A DNA stretch of 64,000 nt from Drosophila pseudoobscura (taxonomy: Eukaryota; Arthropoda; Insecta; Diptera; Drosophilidae), in contig NC_046683.1 in NCBI RefSeq assembly GCF_009870125.1, forward strand, positions 44,841,869-44,905,868, given 5' to 3'. Under the pieces are notes generated by a model, which was not told the origin of the DNA, searched no databases, and was given only the letters and a program-made list of their open reading frames with translations. Below are positions 21,643-34,800 of this stretch, in pieces. The translations under genes were made by a program, and so were the position numbers. The first letter of the stretch is position 1; every line of letters starts with the position of its first letter.

Positions 21643-24100
21643 GGTAAGCCTATAAAATGTGAGGCGCTAATGGGCGATTTTCACGCTTATTTACACAATG
21701 GAAAAGCGAAAGTTTTATTTATTGGCGGCGGGTCGCACTCGGCCATGGATTGCTCTAGAGACTGAACCGAGGTTCACATGCAGCTGGGTGCTGGCTGCTG
21801 GGTGCTGGGTGCTGCGTTCCAGGTGCTGGCTGGAAATTCTGGTAAAGTGCATAAATATGTTCAGGCTCTTGCACTTATGACAGCCCGAACATGGGCCACA
21901 TTTACAGGTGCCACACAGCGAACAGCGAACACCGAACACCGGTCAATGGCCACTTGAGTGCCCCAAAATTGTTGGCATGCCGATTCCGAAGCGAGCCGAC
22001 ACTCAGGGCCAATCGACAATCGACAATCGACAAACGGGCCGCACAATGAGCGCTAATTATGCTGAGATCGGTTTTGGCCAAAAGGTTCAATGCACCGCCA
22101 CCGCCGCCGCCACCGCCGCCGCATGGCACTGCAGCATTTCAAATCCCTTGTTGACCTTAACTTTGAATTGTCAAAATACAAAAGTTCAAATCGACACAAA
22201 ACCCCAGACAATGGCCGTAAAGCGCACAAAAGAAGTGAGGCGATGGCGACTGAATTGTGGCTCGGAAACCTACATAGAAGTGAATCATTTGAATAGAGTT
22301 GGCCACAGTTGCTGCACAGATGCTGCCGCTCTGCTCTGCTCTGCTCTGCTCTGCTCTGAAGCTGCCACCGCGTTGACATTGACTTGTGGTTTCAGTTGCC
22401 GCATTTCAAGTTTTCTTGTTTTCTTGCTTTTCTGTTTTCAGTTTTGGATTTCTGTGTGTGGGCTCCTGCAGCATGGAGCGCGAATTGTTTTCCTCACTTC
22501 ATTCAGCATTCCCTCCTCTCCGCTCCTCTCCGCTCCTCTCCACTCTCGGCTGTGTCCACGATTATGTGATTAGTCAGCTTCTTGGCTTTTTGGGGAGCAG
22601 CTTTTGGTGGGTGCGATTCTTGCCACAAGTTTTGCGTGGTGTTTGAGAGATATTTGTCCTTCGGAAACATTTGCTTGGCTCTGTTTGTGCTCGTACTTCC
22701 GCATGGCTTGTACCTGTATCTGTATCTGTATCTATACATCATACATGCTTATCGATGCGCTGTATCTGGCGACTATATTTAGCTTGTGGGATTCGGCGGG
22801 TATATGTTTGAGAATCGGTTTGTCATTGGGTCGCCTACGAAAGCCTACGAAAGCCTCTGTGAGTCATCGAGGGAGTTCAGTCGTCGTCACAGTCCCGACA
22901 ACAGCTACGTACACTACGAGCCACATACTAGCCCATTTTGGTAACTAACTAGGCAACCAGTTGCCATTTATGTAAGTTCAACATTTGCCGCCGCCGCCAC
23001 TGCCGCTGCACTTGTTTCTCGTTAGAACAACAAAGCCAAACAAAGCCCATAAAAAATGCATAAATTAAGCGCTGGCCCGGGGGAAAAAAGGTATCCAGTG
23101 ACAAGCGTGAAAAGCGCTAGTCTGACAGGCAGACGGACGCGGACGGACTCGGACGGAGATTAGAGGCCAGCCCAGGCATTAGCCGAGATCTCCCTCCCTG
23201 CCCCCCTGCCCCCCAGCCTCTGTGCCCCTCTGCCTCTCTGGCATCAGCATCAGCATCAACATTACTTTTACCTTTCGGTGGAGAGACGCTGCGATGCGCT
23301 TGCGCAACAATCCCCCAAACCGAGTCCCCAGCAGCGCCAACTCGAACTTGAACTACATTGCACTCGCAGTCGTACTCGCACTCGCAATAATAAATACAAA
23401 ACCAGCGCAGATTGCTCCCATTTCTTGTGTGGCCCAGGCCACGCCACGTGACTGGCGAATTAGTTGGTCAATGCTGGGCTTTTGGGGTTGGGTTGGGTTG
23501 GGTTGCGGCACAGACCGAAGACAGAGCTCCAGGCAGGCAGGCAGGCAGGCATCTGGGGCGCACAGTGCCGCTCGTTTGTGGCATTCAACACGAGACCTCG
23601 CTTCGATTTAGGCTCCTGTTCCTGTGCATCTACTCGTACCGTGAGTGCATAGGGGATTCGACTCGATGGATTCTGACGCTGTTGCCTCGTGAACTTGTAG
23701 CCAAGTTGTAATCCGATGCCCTGCAGCATTGCCTCTACTCTTTGCATTGTCTTCGCGGCGTTTCGCTCGCTTTGGGCTATTTATAAATAGTAAATGTGGC
23801 TATCCGGATGGCTATTGTCTTACAATTAAGATTTCATTGTGGGATTCGTGGCATGGGCCACACGGCGTATGCGCAACTCGATTCGCCGTTGGCTCCACTT
23901 GCAACCTGCGCTCCACACAGACACACAGACACACAAACATGCAGTAATTTGTTTAATTAGCCGTAAATGACGCTGACAGCGCAGTCGGCGCTGGCTCTAA
24001 TGGAGCGTGGCTGATTTTAATGGCTTGTCGGGTCGCTTTAGCCTTAGCGCGAATTGTGGTTGTGGCAAGTGATTCGCAGTCGCGTCGCCCTCTACTCCCA

Positions 24101-24143
24101 CCACTCTCTCTCTCTCTCTGTCTCTCTCTCTCTGTCTGTCTGT
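24101..24143. repeat. (CT)n/(TCTG)n microsatellite
   Basis: CT-rich run with TCTG interruptions; the minus strand reads as a GA tract. Confidence 0.9.
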
Positions 24144-24159
24144 TTGGCTGCCACACCCC

Positions 24160-25190
24160 GTCGATCGATGGTGAGCAATGCTAATGCCATATTCTTGCAG
24201 GTTGCCACCAAAATGCCACAACACGCGGTGCAAGGCGGTGCAAGGCGGTGCAAGGCGAGGCAGCGACCTGCCAAGTGAGCCACCGATTCAGAGATTGCAC
24301 GGACACTCAAATTTGATTGCCCCTCCGTCGGTCGATCGGTGCCGATCGGTCGATCGATCTCTGGATCTGCCTGTGCCATTCACGACGACAGCAGCAGCGC
24401 CGACGATAATTCAATTAATTGCGAAAATGTCCTAGAGACAAATTCATATTCATGCCACAGACAAAAGGCAATTGCAACAAAGTACGGCCGCAGCGGACTC
24501 CGGACTGTGTGCGCTGCACTGTGGATGATCGGTCGGGCGGTCGGTCGGTCGGGCGGTGTGGAGTCGTGTCTGCGATCGTGTAGCTTTTCATTAAATTTCA
24601 TTAAATTCTTTTATGCGATAGCAATAGCAACCTCAGCCACAACATTGCAACATTTTGTGCGATTGGCAGAGAGCGGTGCGCGGTGAGGCCCGCTGATCTT
24701 CAACTCCCATCAGCAGAGCGATCGTCGCCACCGCCGCTCCATGCTCCATGCTCCATGCTCCATGCATTTTACGACTTTGATTTATTTGAGCAAATTATTT
24801 TTAAGCTGTTACATGACTAGCAGGGATCTTTGGCTCTCGAGGAAGTGTTTGCATGTCTCCGGGAGAGCGACGATCGTCGATCGACGATCACCGATCAGCG
24901 TTCAGCAATTTGGCCATTTCTCATCGCCCATCGCTCGGTGCTCAGTGCTCGTCCAAGTTATTAGCTGTCTGCAATTGTCAGCATATTCGCTTGACATCTG
25001 ACGACTGCGCTCCCAATTCCCTGGCCTCCTTCCCCCCAGCACTCTGCTCCAATCCCATCCAATCCGATCCAATGGGGCATTTCCAATTACATAATCGAGA
25101 GATCTCTCTCTCTCTCCATCTGTCTGTCTGTCTGGAGGATCAGCTGTGCATAATTTCAATTTGACAAAGCACATACGATCGATGGCTCCG
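24160..25190. promoter_or_regulatory. CGATCG/TCGATCGAT-rich patch
   Basis: Clustered GATCG palindromes: TCGATCGAT at 24162-24170, a patch at 24325-24360, CGGTCGGTCGG-type repeats at 24525-24558, an 18-bp perfect palindrome at 24872-24889, and CGATCGATGG near 25178. Density is far above the rest of the window. It resembles sites for CGATA-type boundary factors only loosely; function is unknown. Confidence 0.35.
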
Positions 25191-28100
25191 CTGATAGGCG
25201 CCGTTAAACGTTAAACTGAGTTGCCCTCGGGCTAGGGTCTTCCCCCACACTCCATGCCAAGAGCACAGTGTCAGAGCCAGAGCCAGAGACAGAGCCATTG
25301 CACGCCCATTCAGCGTGTTTAATTACTTTTGGGGGAGACTATCGATATGGTCATGGGTATGGGAGCTGGGAACTGGGAACTGGGATTGAGATTGGGCACG
25401 GATATCCGCGTACGTGCCGGGCATTGCAACTGGACAAACGTCAGCTGTGGCTTCAGCCCGCCCGTAAATGGGCATGGTGACCTATAAATTCCACACGGGT
25501 ACTCCATCGTCTATCGTCCGTCATTATAGTGCCATTGGGGACTCGAAACCCAGGAGACAATCCACTGCAATTCTTGTATTCCGACTTTGGAGAGGCTTTT
25601 TCTCCATGCCCAGTGACCCCCCCGTCGAAAGAGTTATCCCAGGCACGCACGATCACCTCTCGCCACGGACCGGAATGGCATTGGCTTTGCCATTCTGCCT
25701 TCGTCTGTCTGCCACCCGGCGATTTATGGCCGAGCAGCGACAGAAACAGCAGCAGAAACACAGTTTACGCACTTTGCCGAGCCGAGAGAGCCTTATGGGC
25801 CGTGTGTATGCTTGAGTTATGGCTTCAATTTGTTGTAACTCGATCAGGGCAGCCGCATAAATTATTGTAATTCCCGTTACAGGGGGCGGTGGGGGGTGTG
25901 CGGGAGGCCTGTGGTCATAAACAGAGGCAGGGGCAGCTTCAGGGTCCAAGGTACGCCCCATTTGGCGATAATCGCTTTGATCGATGGATCGGTAATGGGG
26001 TTCGGCGGCTTTTTGATGGGCCCAACGGAAATCTGTCAGAGCTTTGGCCCCACTGGCGGTGGCCAAAGTTCAAATTGGGGCTCTGCAGCTGTACCTTGGA
26101 CCCATGGGCTGTTTACCGCCATGTGGCGCACGCAAAAATTCACTCAGAACAGCCGCAGCCGCAGCCACAGATACAAAGATACAGCCAGATACACAGATAC
26201 TCCAGCCGCACACGCAGCTGCGGAAACGAAAACAATGTAGGTGAAACGAGTTCCCGCAAATGCCAAACTCAAGAGCTGCTCGCCTGCGAATACCCGTAGA
26301 TGCAAATCAATAACAGATTTTGGGCCTTAATAGAATTTCGAGGCGGCCCCAGAAACCGCAACAGAAACGGCAACAAAAGCGGCAACGGCGACCGCAGATC
26401 AGACAAACAAAACCCAAAGGCGCCGTCGCAAACACTTTGCTCGTAAAGCACCACAAATCGGTCCGGTCCCCAGGGCAGCACTTGACGCACCACTCCCATC
26501 CCCCGCACTAGAGATTCAGGGAGAGGGAGGGCGAGGGGGCTACTCTGTAAACAAGTTGCTCTAACTTATGCCGCCGATTAGCTGAGAATTTCCGCTTTCA
26601 ATCCGCTTTCAATCCGCTGCTTCTGCTGCTCATAAATTAACCGAAAATTTAATAAATGCAGGGGAAGTCGAGTTAGCTGCGATCTTCCAAGAATCTCAGG
26701 CGACCTTGAGAGGAGATCTCAGACATGCCAGGGGCGACTCCTTCTTCAGCGAATCAAGCGAATACCAAATATCCACCAGTTTGTGCACAATAAAACTTCA
26801 GAATTAGCCATTCCAGGCACAGAGCATAGCAGGGGGTAGCAGGGATAGGGGTGGGGGTAGACCCTCGCTAATTGGCCATTCAATAGATGGCCCATCGTTC
26901 TGCCAGGGGGCGGGCTGGGTGGGTTCTGTTATGTAACTTGTGGAGCAAATAGCACGAATAACAGCCGATAATTGACGATTAAACATGGCCTGATCTGAAC
27001 ACTTCCCTAAATGATAATCCCAGAGTCCCGGGTCTCCCACCAACCAGCTCCATGACGAGTTCTCACTCGCTCTCTCGCTCTCCATAAATGTGATTTGTTT
27101 GCTTATGCGGGAGGTAGGTGGGGAGGTGGGGAGGTAGGTGGGGAGGTAATAACATTTAATAATGAATTTCTGTCTCCCCGCTCGATTGCTGTTTGCTCAA
27201 CCTTCGGTGCCTTCGATGCCTTCGATGCCTTCGGTGTTCGCTCGCTCGACACTTTGTTGACGCATTATTTGTCTTTTTATTTTATTTTATGAATCTGCGC
27301 TGTCGCGGGGCCGCGAAGAATGCAAATTTCCGAGATCGGCTTTGGTTATGGATAAATTATGCAAAAGACGAGGCGGGCGTATGAGAAATTTCACCTGCTG
27401 CTGCCCGCAAGGCGGGCCAAGGCAATCGAGTCCACGGCTCCGCCGAATATGGCCAAAGATGCCCTAGAAATTGGCAAGCCTGGCTAATGGCCAATGGCCC
27501 AATGGATGGATGGCTAGAAAGTTGGGCTCCACAGCTAATTGGGGGCGGGGCGGAAGTGCAAAACTGTTTGCTCGGCCCATATCCCAAGCATATCTGCGCG
27601 TATCTGTTCTGTGTCGGCTCTCCACAAAGCCCCACAAGGCCCCACAAGATACAGACAAAGTCAATAATTACACAGTTCCCAGCGATGGGGCAAACGATGG
27701 GGCAAACGATGGCTTAGCGTTTCGAAGCGTGAAAAACGCTTCCTATTATTAGTTGAATTTGTTTTGGGCGCGCAATTTAATTTATATAACAATAATCGTT
27801 TATAAATGATAAATTAATATGGGAAACAAATGGTATGGGCGGTCTGCCATCCATCGCTCGTCGATCAAGCCAGAGACTCAGCCTCAGAGTCAGCCTCAGA
27901 GTCAGAGTCAGAGTCAGATTCAGGCTGTGGCGGAGGCTGAAGCGCCGAGTGGTCGACAAGTTGCCAAAATTGGCAAGGCTTAAATGGACATAACAACAAC
28001 TGCGATCGCAGATGGACAGAGGCAGAGACAGAGATAGAGACAGAGGCTGCTGCTGCTTCTGGCCAACTTGGACTTTGTTGGCTATTTCCTATCCGCCTTT

Positions 28101-30635
28101 GTTCGGGTAATTTATGTGTGTTTGGGCGCCTTGTGTGGGTTGTCTTTCGGATGGGTCAGCACTAAGAAGAAGTCGAGTGGCGACGACTGGCGACTAGGCA
28201 TTTGCTTTGATTTCTTATTTCCTTTTGAACGGACAGGCGAGAGACCTTCCATATAGGGAGCACCGCTGCCACCGCTGCCACCACTGCCACAACAGCCACA
28301 ACTGCCTCACAGTGGCACGCAAATTTCGCTTTGTGGCGATTTATTTTTCTTCTTCCAAATTTGGAGTGCCAAATGGTTGGGCGAAAACTGAGCTTCTAGA
28401 AGGTCTGCAGGGTTCCTGGCCTACAGCCTCCCAGCCCCTCTGCACCTCCCCCAACGACTCCCCGATGCCTCGGTCCGCCTGGTAGTTGGCGCGCTTCAGA
28501 AAATTTAAATGAGCTGATTTATGGCTATTTGATGAGCGCATTAACCGGAGTAGCCGCCTCCGCCTCCGCCCTTGCCTCTGTCCCCCAGCTGCCGCCTCCT
28601 CCTCCCGTAATTTATGCTCTTTAAAAGTTATTACATATTTAAGTTTTATTTGTTCTGTAGAAGCAGGTCCCATCGCCCAGCTCCCAGCTCCCATCTCCCA
28701 GCTCCCAGCTCCATCCGAATTCTTGGCGCAGGTTCTGCCAGCACTTTTTCAATACCCAACTCTTTCGTTGTTGTTGCTGCTGTTGTTGCTGCTGCTGATG
28801 ATGTTGTACGGTGTACTTTATTATTAATTTTAAACGTGGGCCCACAATAGCAACAATACTGCCGCCCACACAGCAATTGTCAAGTTGCTTGGATTCTTTT
28901 CTTGGTCGTTTTTTTCGTTTGATGCCCGTATGGCGGAGGGCATTATGATTTTGAGCAGATGTTTGCCACGCAATGCTCCAAGAGGGAACCCCAAAGTATA
29001 GAAGGTACGGGCATCACCATTTGTTACTCTGTTTGATTTTCTGGCAGACAAAAAGCGTATGATAACTCTTGTAGATGGCATCACGGATTGCCCTCCTCGT
29101 AGCCACATGTAGGGTATGCATAGCGCAGTCTAGGGTATCAAGTGATTCGACCCACGTGCCCAACCTTCGTTTCTTGATTTGCTGCTTGCTGGCCGCATTT
29201 GTTGTTGCTCTTTGCGGTTCTGTTGGTTGCTTTTTTGCGCTGCAGGTTTGTGTTTTTTCTTCGCGATTAATTCTTGCAATTTGAACATTTCAGCACGTCG
29301 ACGTCGGCGCCTGCTTCTAATTGCAAGCGAAAAATTACTCATACGCCGCGCTGTGCTCGCATAATTATCGCCTATTTCCACATCAAATCATTTGTGCTGG
29401 CGTGGGCGTGGGTTGGCCCAAAGAACTGAATATGAAATCAAGAAACAAAACAAAAAACTGACGGCTGCGGCTGCGGCTGCGCATCCTCCCGTCAGCTGCT
29501 GAATAGTAATTATTCTCGCACACAGATAGCAAGTCGAGATACGTTTTGCCATTTATTTATTGTTTAACAAATATCTCGGCTCTCGGCTCTCGACTCTCGA
29601 CTCCACCCTCCTCCACGCTCCACGCTCCCTTTGGCTCCCTGCAATGAATTGGCTTTATGCGCTCATTTGCATATTAAATAAGCGGCTGGCCCAGGTTGAG
29701 CCACTGCATCGGTGTTGGCTGCTCGGCAACAGCAGCAGCAGCTGTCCCGCCAATGCTAAGACGCTGTCGTTCCAGCCGTAGGTTGTGCCAGCGTATTACG
29801 CGAGGGAGCCGCGATCTTTATTAGTATTCTCGATTTGGCTTGTTGACGTCAAATGATTGAAAAAGGCAGCATTGCATAAGGTGGAAGTGGAAGTGGAAGG
29901 TGCCCTACGGAATGGAGTGGAACATTCAACAAACGTAGAAATCAGATCACATGCTTGTCCAGGAAGAGGCACGGAGTTGCCTCGAGTCTCAGGACCATGT
30001 GAGTCGTACTGTGTGCCGAGTTTTGAGCGGGTTTCGATGCCTAATCCCGAAGAAACCCCATTCGTAATGGTTTAGTCATACGTGCATTCTATTGAAGATA
30101 TTGTGGGATATCGGCCAGCCGCTCTGCTCTGCCCGCTTAGTCAGAATGGGCTTCCAGCTAAGGCTGACGCGGCTTCGGCTCTTTTGTTGTGATCTCCGCT
30201 GGGTCTGGGCCCTGCGCACTCATCCCATGATTGGGCCGAGCGCCTTGTAGGGCGTCCAGCTTAGATAACAATTAGAAAATAAATTTATTTGGACGCATGC
30301 AAATTTCAATATTTATGGAAAGACACAAACGAAAGGCTGCGCGAGCTGGGTGACTATTTATCCGCGTTTTTGGTGAAACAAGTAGTTGTATTTCCTTTTT
30401 CAATGCCCAGCTATTGACAAGCAGAGAGTTACACTTATCTCCCTCCATCCATCCTCCGCCGTCCACCGTCCACCGTCCTCCGTCCATGAGTGGTGCATAG
30501 ATACGAGTGTGTGTGCAGGTATGTGTATGAGTGTGACATTAAACCACACACAAACAAGTCCGCCATATTTGGCAATTGACTTTGCAGCCAACAGCCACCA
30601 GCCAACAGTGCTAGCGAGATGTATATCTACGCGTA

Positions 30636-30684
30636 CGGGGACTGGGGATTGGGGATCGGGGACTGGGGACTGGGGACTGGGGGA
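30636..30684 (+). repeat. (GGGGACT)n array, strong G-quadruplex candidate
   Basis: Seven GGGG or longer runs with three- to four-base spacers on the plus strand. Confidence 0.88.
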
Positions 30685-31734
30685 GATCTGTGCGCTTGCT
30701 TTTTATTATTTCTTCTTTTAACTGTTTGCGCTGCCCACATGCGATGGCCTGTGCTTGATAAATAATTTTAGTTTTATAAACACAAATTGACACTTCAAAT
30801 TGTTTGCCAAAAAACCAATAAGCGAACAAAAAGAAAAAGAAGCACAAACGTCAGAACAAAAAGAAAAACGAAATCAATTTGAATTAAGCCGCTTCGATCT
30901 GCCGCTCTGGGGAGTTGGCGGAGATTTCTCTTGCCCCGGGGACCCGGAGGGGTGGACCCGGGCTGGGGCATATCATGAGCATAAGAAGCACTTCTCGGAA
31001 TCGGCCAGGCAGGTAGCGGTAGCCGCCCCACTTGTTCTCGGTCTCGGTCTCGATCTCGAATCTTATAAAAAATGCGAATCGAATTTGTATCGGCAAAGAT
31101 CTGAAATATGTGGCTTCTAGCTCTGAGCCTCTGGGGTGTGAGGTGGGCATTGAATAGGAATGGAACCCGTCTGGAATTGGCAAGCCTGAACACATTTTAT
31201 GATTTACAGATCTCAGGCATTCACAGATAAGCCATGGACCTTGCTGGGGCGACTCCAGATGTTGGCGATAATTAATTGTTATTTGTCTTGCGATTACTTT
31301 GGTTTTTCGCAGTAAAAGTGCGATATTTGTACGTAAGCTTTGCTTCAGAAAAAGTAGATATGCACTTCTAGAGCGCTACATATTTTCGAAACCATAAATG
31401 TTGTTATTTAAGTATTAGAAGTATTGAAAATGTGTAAATGTGTAAAGGAAATGGTTCAGAAATGATTTGTCACTCTTTTGCCACTCAATTTAGTTTGGTC
31501 TTAATTTATAACAACCATTTTGTATAGCCTGCTCGGACTGCCGCCTTTGGAACGTCTTGGGGAGGGCGCTACGGCGCTTATCAGGGCGCTATTGTAGCGC
31601 GTAATTGATCTAGTTTTGTTTTGATCGCTTTCCCCCTGGAAAGCCCAGTGCCTCGATAGCTGATAAATATTGTCTCAGCTGTTCGAGGCTGATCGCCGCT
31701 AATAGGGAAACAAAAGTGCTTAATAGGTCGGTGG

Positions 31735-31805
31735 ACGGACGGACGGATGGACGGATGGACACGGTGGTCAGTGGATAGTGGACAGCGGACAGCGGACAGT
31801 GGACA
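31735..31805. repeat. (GGAC/GGAT)n and (AGTGGAC/AGCGGAC)n degenerate repeat
   Basis: A GGAC/GGAT tetramer run changes at about 31765 to a 7-mer array of AGTGGAC and AGCGGAC. Confidence 0.85.
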
Positions 31806-32619
31806 CCTGATAACAACTACGGGCTCAAGATATCGTTGAGCGAGGGGAAAACTTACCATGGGAAATGAAGTTGATTGGGAAACCTGCTGCCAAACACCTG
31901 TTCTGGATGTTGCGCTGATCCAATTTGTGAATGAAAAATGGTTTTCGGTTATCGCCTCAATCTGGCACTTTGTTTCGCTTTTGTCAGAGTTATCGTTTCT
32001 AGTTGCTGCTGCTTTTGCTTTTGCTGTTTCTGTTGCTTTTGTTTTTGCTTTTGCGATGCAGTTGGTCTTGCTTGTGCTTCTGCTGCCGCTGATGCTGATG
32101 CTACTGCTCGCTGCTGCAGCTACTGCTTCTGTGTGGTTGTGGTTGTTGTTTAATTAGCAATACAAACACATTAGCTAATGCACACACGAGGCGGCACCGA
32201 CACGGACGCGGACCTGCATAGACATGCACATGCACATGGCGCCCACGCGGCGTGCCAATAGCAAACGCGTTTATTGAAAATGCAACCGTGCCGACTGCTA
32301 CGACTGCGCACAGAACTTGAGGCCGCGCAGCCGCCAAAGAGCCAACCCAAAAATTCAGGTAATACCAAGCTCTTAACGCAGCACCCAACGAGAGTACTGG
32401 CACAACAAAAACCAAAAAAAAAATAAAAACACCGAGTATTGTAAAAATCGAGCAAATACCGAATGCACTGCTGCACATGCACTTTGTTTATTATCTGCTC
32501 GTATTTTTCTGATGTACCAGCGACTTTACCGAATCCCAAGGCGAATAACCGTTTCGTTTGAGCGATCGAAATTAACTTAAGTAACGGCAAGCTTGCGCGG
32601 GATCCCATGTTAAGCAGGG

Positions 32620-34225
32620 TGACCGTTCACGGTATTTTTAATACTCTTCAGTATTTTTTTAGGTCAAAATCCAACCGACGGTATATTTACGGTATATCGG
32701 TGTATAATGGTATATTTTGTCAATTTCATCAATCTATTAAATTTCCTTTTCAACGTTATATAGAAATCCAATAAAAGCAATTATTTAAATTAAGCCAGTC
32801 AAGTAAAACATTGATTCATTGATTGGATAAAATTACGTGGGTAGGGCTGAGAGATCTATCTAGCTAGTAATATTCGACGGAAGATCAAAAGCCAGCAATA
32901 TGTAAAATATAACTTGCATTCGTCAGTATATTTACGGTATATTTTTTTAATGAGACGGTATGTTTCGGTATATTTGTGAGGGCCGGACGGTATATTTGAT
33001 CAATAAATCCGCGGTCACACCGCGGAAAACGTAACGTAAACGTAAGTTTGAATGAAAACATCGATGTCGATGTCCATTGACACATCGGATTGATTCTTCG
33101 ATGCATCGATGTATGACCGACGTTTCAAAACTTTCCCATTTGGTTATAAAACGAGTATTCAACAAAGGAAGAATTAAACTTGTTTGTGTTTGCTGCTTAC
33201 AGACGACAAATGCGCAATGATTTGAAATTAAACCGCAAAAACACCGGAAAACATCGGTAAACATCGGCAAAAACATCGATAAGCATTCATCGAAGCACTG
33301 CCATCTCAATTGGATTTAGTTACGTTTTACTTACGTTTTCTTACGTTTTATGCTGCTGGCAACATTCAATTTGTATGGGCCAGACTCATGTGCCGTGAAA
33401 TCGAGCAGCACTGTTCCCCAACATGGCACGGATTGAGCAACATTTTGCATACCCTGGGGAAATGGATACTATAGAACTGAGAGAATGTTTGTCATCTAAT
33501 TCACCAATAAAGGACCAAAACTAGTCAGTTTCTGTTTTAAAGGTATGTCAACGATATTTTGAAGGTTTTGGTCTTCATACAGAAACCAAGAATGGGTATT
33601 GAGATCGAGATATATTTACAAGACCCTAATAATATGCATTAATGTGTCCAAAACATAACAATCTGAGATAATTTCTATATTAATAACGTTTTAAAACACC
33701 TTGGAAAAACAGTTTCTTCATATATATCAACGAAATAGGGTATACCTGTGCCCAAACTTCGGTTGACGTGACATTTCATACTCCCTTACGTTACATTCCA
33801 TACTCACTTCCGTTGCTACTGTTTTTTTGTTGACATTTTTTGCTTAAACCTTGTTTTCAACACTATACAATAAAAGAGAGTACTTAAAAGTAGTCAATCA
33901 GGTAGAACATTTATTCATCAAAGGCCTAAAATTATGTGGGCAAAGATAAATGTTTTAGTTAGGCAGCATTATTCAACGGAATAAAGAAATTGAACAATTG
34001 GAACGATTTTTCTCTTACGTTCTATTACGTTTCATTTGTTTGACCATTTTCGCAAACACCTTTTTTTACGCAAAATCCCTATAAAAGCAAGTACTTAGAA
34101 TAAGTCAGTTAAGTAGAAAAATGATTCATCAATCGTATAAAACTATGTGGGCATAGCTAAATGTTCAATATAGCTAGTAATATTCGACGGAATAAAGAAT
34201 TGAGCAATTGGAACGGTACTCGTTT
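32620..34225. repeat. Second block of the same AT-rich repeat family
   Basis: Carries GGTATATTT-type boxes (32630-33000), the ATCCAATAAAAGCAA core with the GTGGG box (32745-32890), a section with ACCCTGGGG, TTTGTCATC and CAACGATATTTTGAAGG (33450-33650), and two more cores (33855-33990, 34070-34215). Order and content match 2000-2640. Added here are repeated TTACGTTT/AACGTAA motifs (33017-33045, 33318-33352, 33770-33810, 34014-34030). Divergence from the left block is greater than between copies inside the left block. No element protein is visible. Confidence 0.8.
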
Positions 34226-34339
34226 GTTTATGCTACTGTTGTATGAGCAAAAGTGCCTTGTGCGTCTGCCTACAGTGGCTTCAAATGACAGTAAGTCCTG
34301 ATGTCACAGGGCACTCCCAAAAACAGCCGCTGTTCCACG

Positions 34340-34800
34340 GCTATTCCGTGCTTTCCACATTCTTCGCATTTACAGTTAAAGTCGAGCCACAGAGTCTGCA
34401 GTTGCGAAGACCGGCGGCGCCCTTTGCCGCAGCTGTGGCCCACTCTCCGCTCTGCCTCAGCCCCCAGACCACCCCGGAGGTGCTGTACGGACTGTTCATC
34501 AACAAGTAAGTGGCACAAGAGCAAATCGGGCAAAACATTTCAAACCATTAATCCGACCACAGAGCACACCATCGCTGAAACTGGCCTGGAAACTGGGAAC
34601 CACACTGGCTACCGGCAACACCATCGTCCTAAAGCCAGCCGATCAGTCAATGTTTTGCCTGGTTTCGGTGGAGCCAGCGCTTCCCTGGCCAACCACGCAT
34701 ACATATGTCGCCAAAGACGTGCCCTGCATCCCCCCAGCTACGCTAGACTGCCTGAATGTGTCGCTGCCGGTGTCCGGCAAGAATATCCGTGCCCAGGTGA
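34340..34800 (+). pseudogene. Broken, internally deleted aldehyde dehydrogenase copy
   Basis: Three pieces of a class 1/2 ALDH lie in order but in different frames. PEVLYGLFIN (34476-34502) and WHKSKSGKTFQTINPTTEHT (34511-34570) are the N-terminal strand region. Then KLGTTLATGNTIVLKPADQS (34590-34649) and VNVLPGFGGASASLANH (34648-34698) are the cofactor-binding region. Frame changes occur at 34503-34510, about 34575 and about 34645, and about 120-130 residues of the family are missing between the second and third pieces. The catalytic Glu and Cys regions are absent. It starts about 120 bases after the repeat block. The following bases (to 34800) are open in a frame I do not recognise. Clearly non-functional as ALDH; captured fragment or decayed duplicate cannot be told apart here. 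Confidence 0.85.

Larger units (their letters stand above)
17343..32600. other. 15 kb without a recognisable gene; probably form3 5' intron and control DNA
   Basis: Read on both strands, open frames here are short or built on simple sequence, and none has a recognisable domain. The stretch holds many degenerate tandem arrays, a CGATCG-rich patch (24.16-25.19 kb) and G-run arrays. Long AT-rich homeodomain-type strings (TTAATTAAT and similar) recur, as in developmental enhancers. I found no tRNA-like or snRNA-like sequence by eye. Confidence 0.55.

Noticed and set aside
21908..22573. 221-codon plus-strand frame
   Set aside because: It opens with GTG, not ATG, contains Ala and Leu runs produced by GCC and CTCTG repeats, and has no domain.
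31581..31859. Minus-strand frame with a donor CCATG/GTAAGT near 31855 as a form3 first exon
   Set aside because: The donor is good, but no promoter or phase evidence ties it to form3; too many alternative donors exist in 15 kb.
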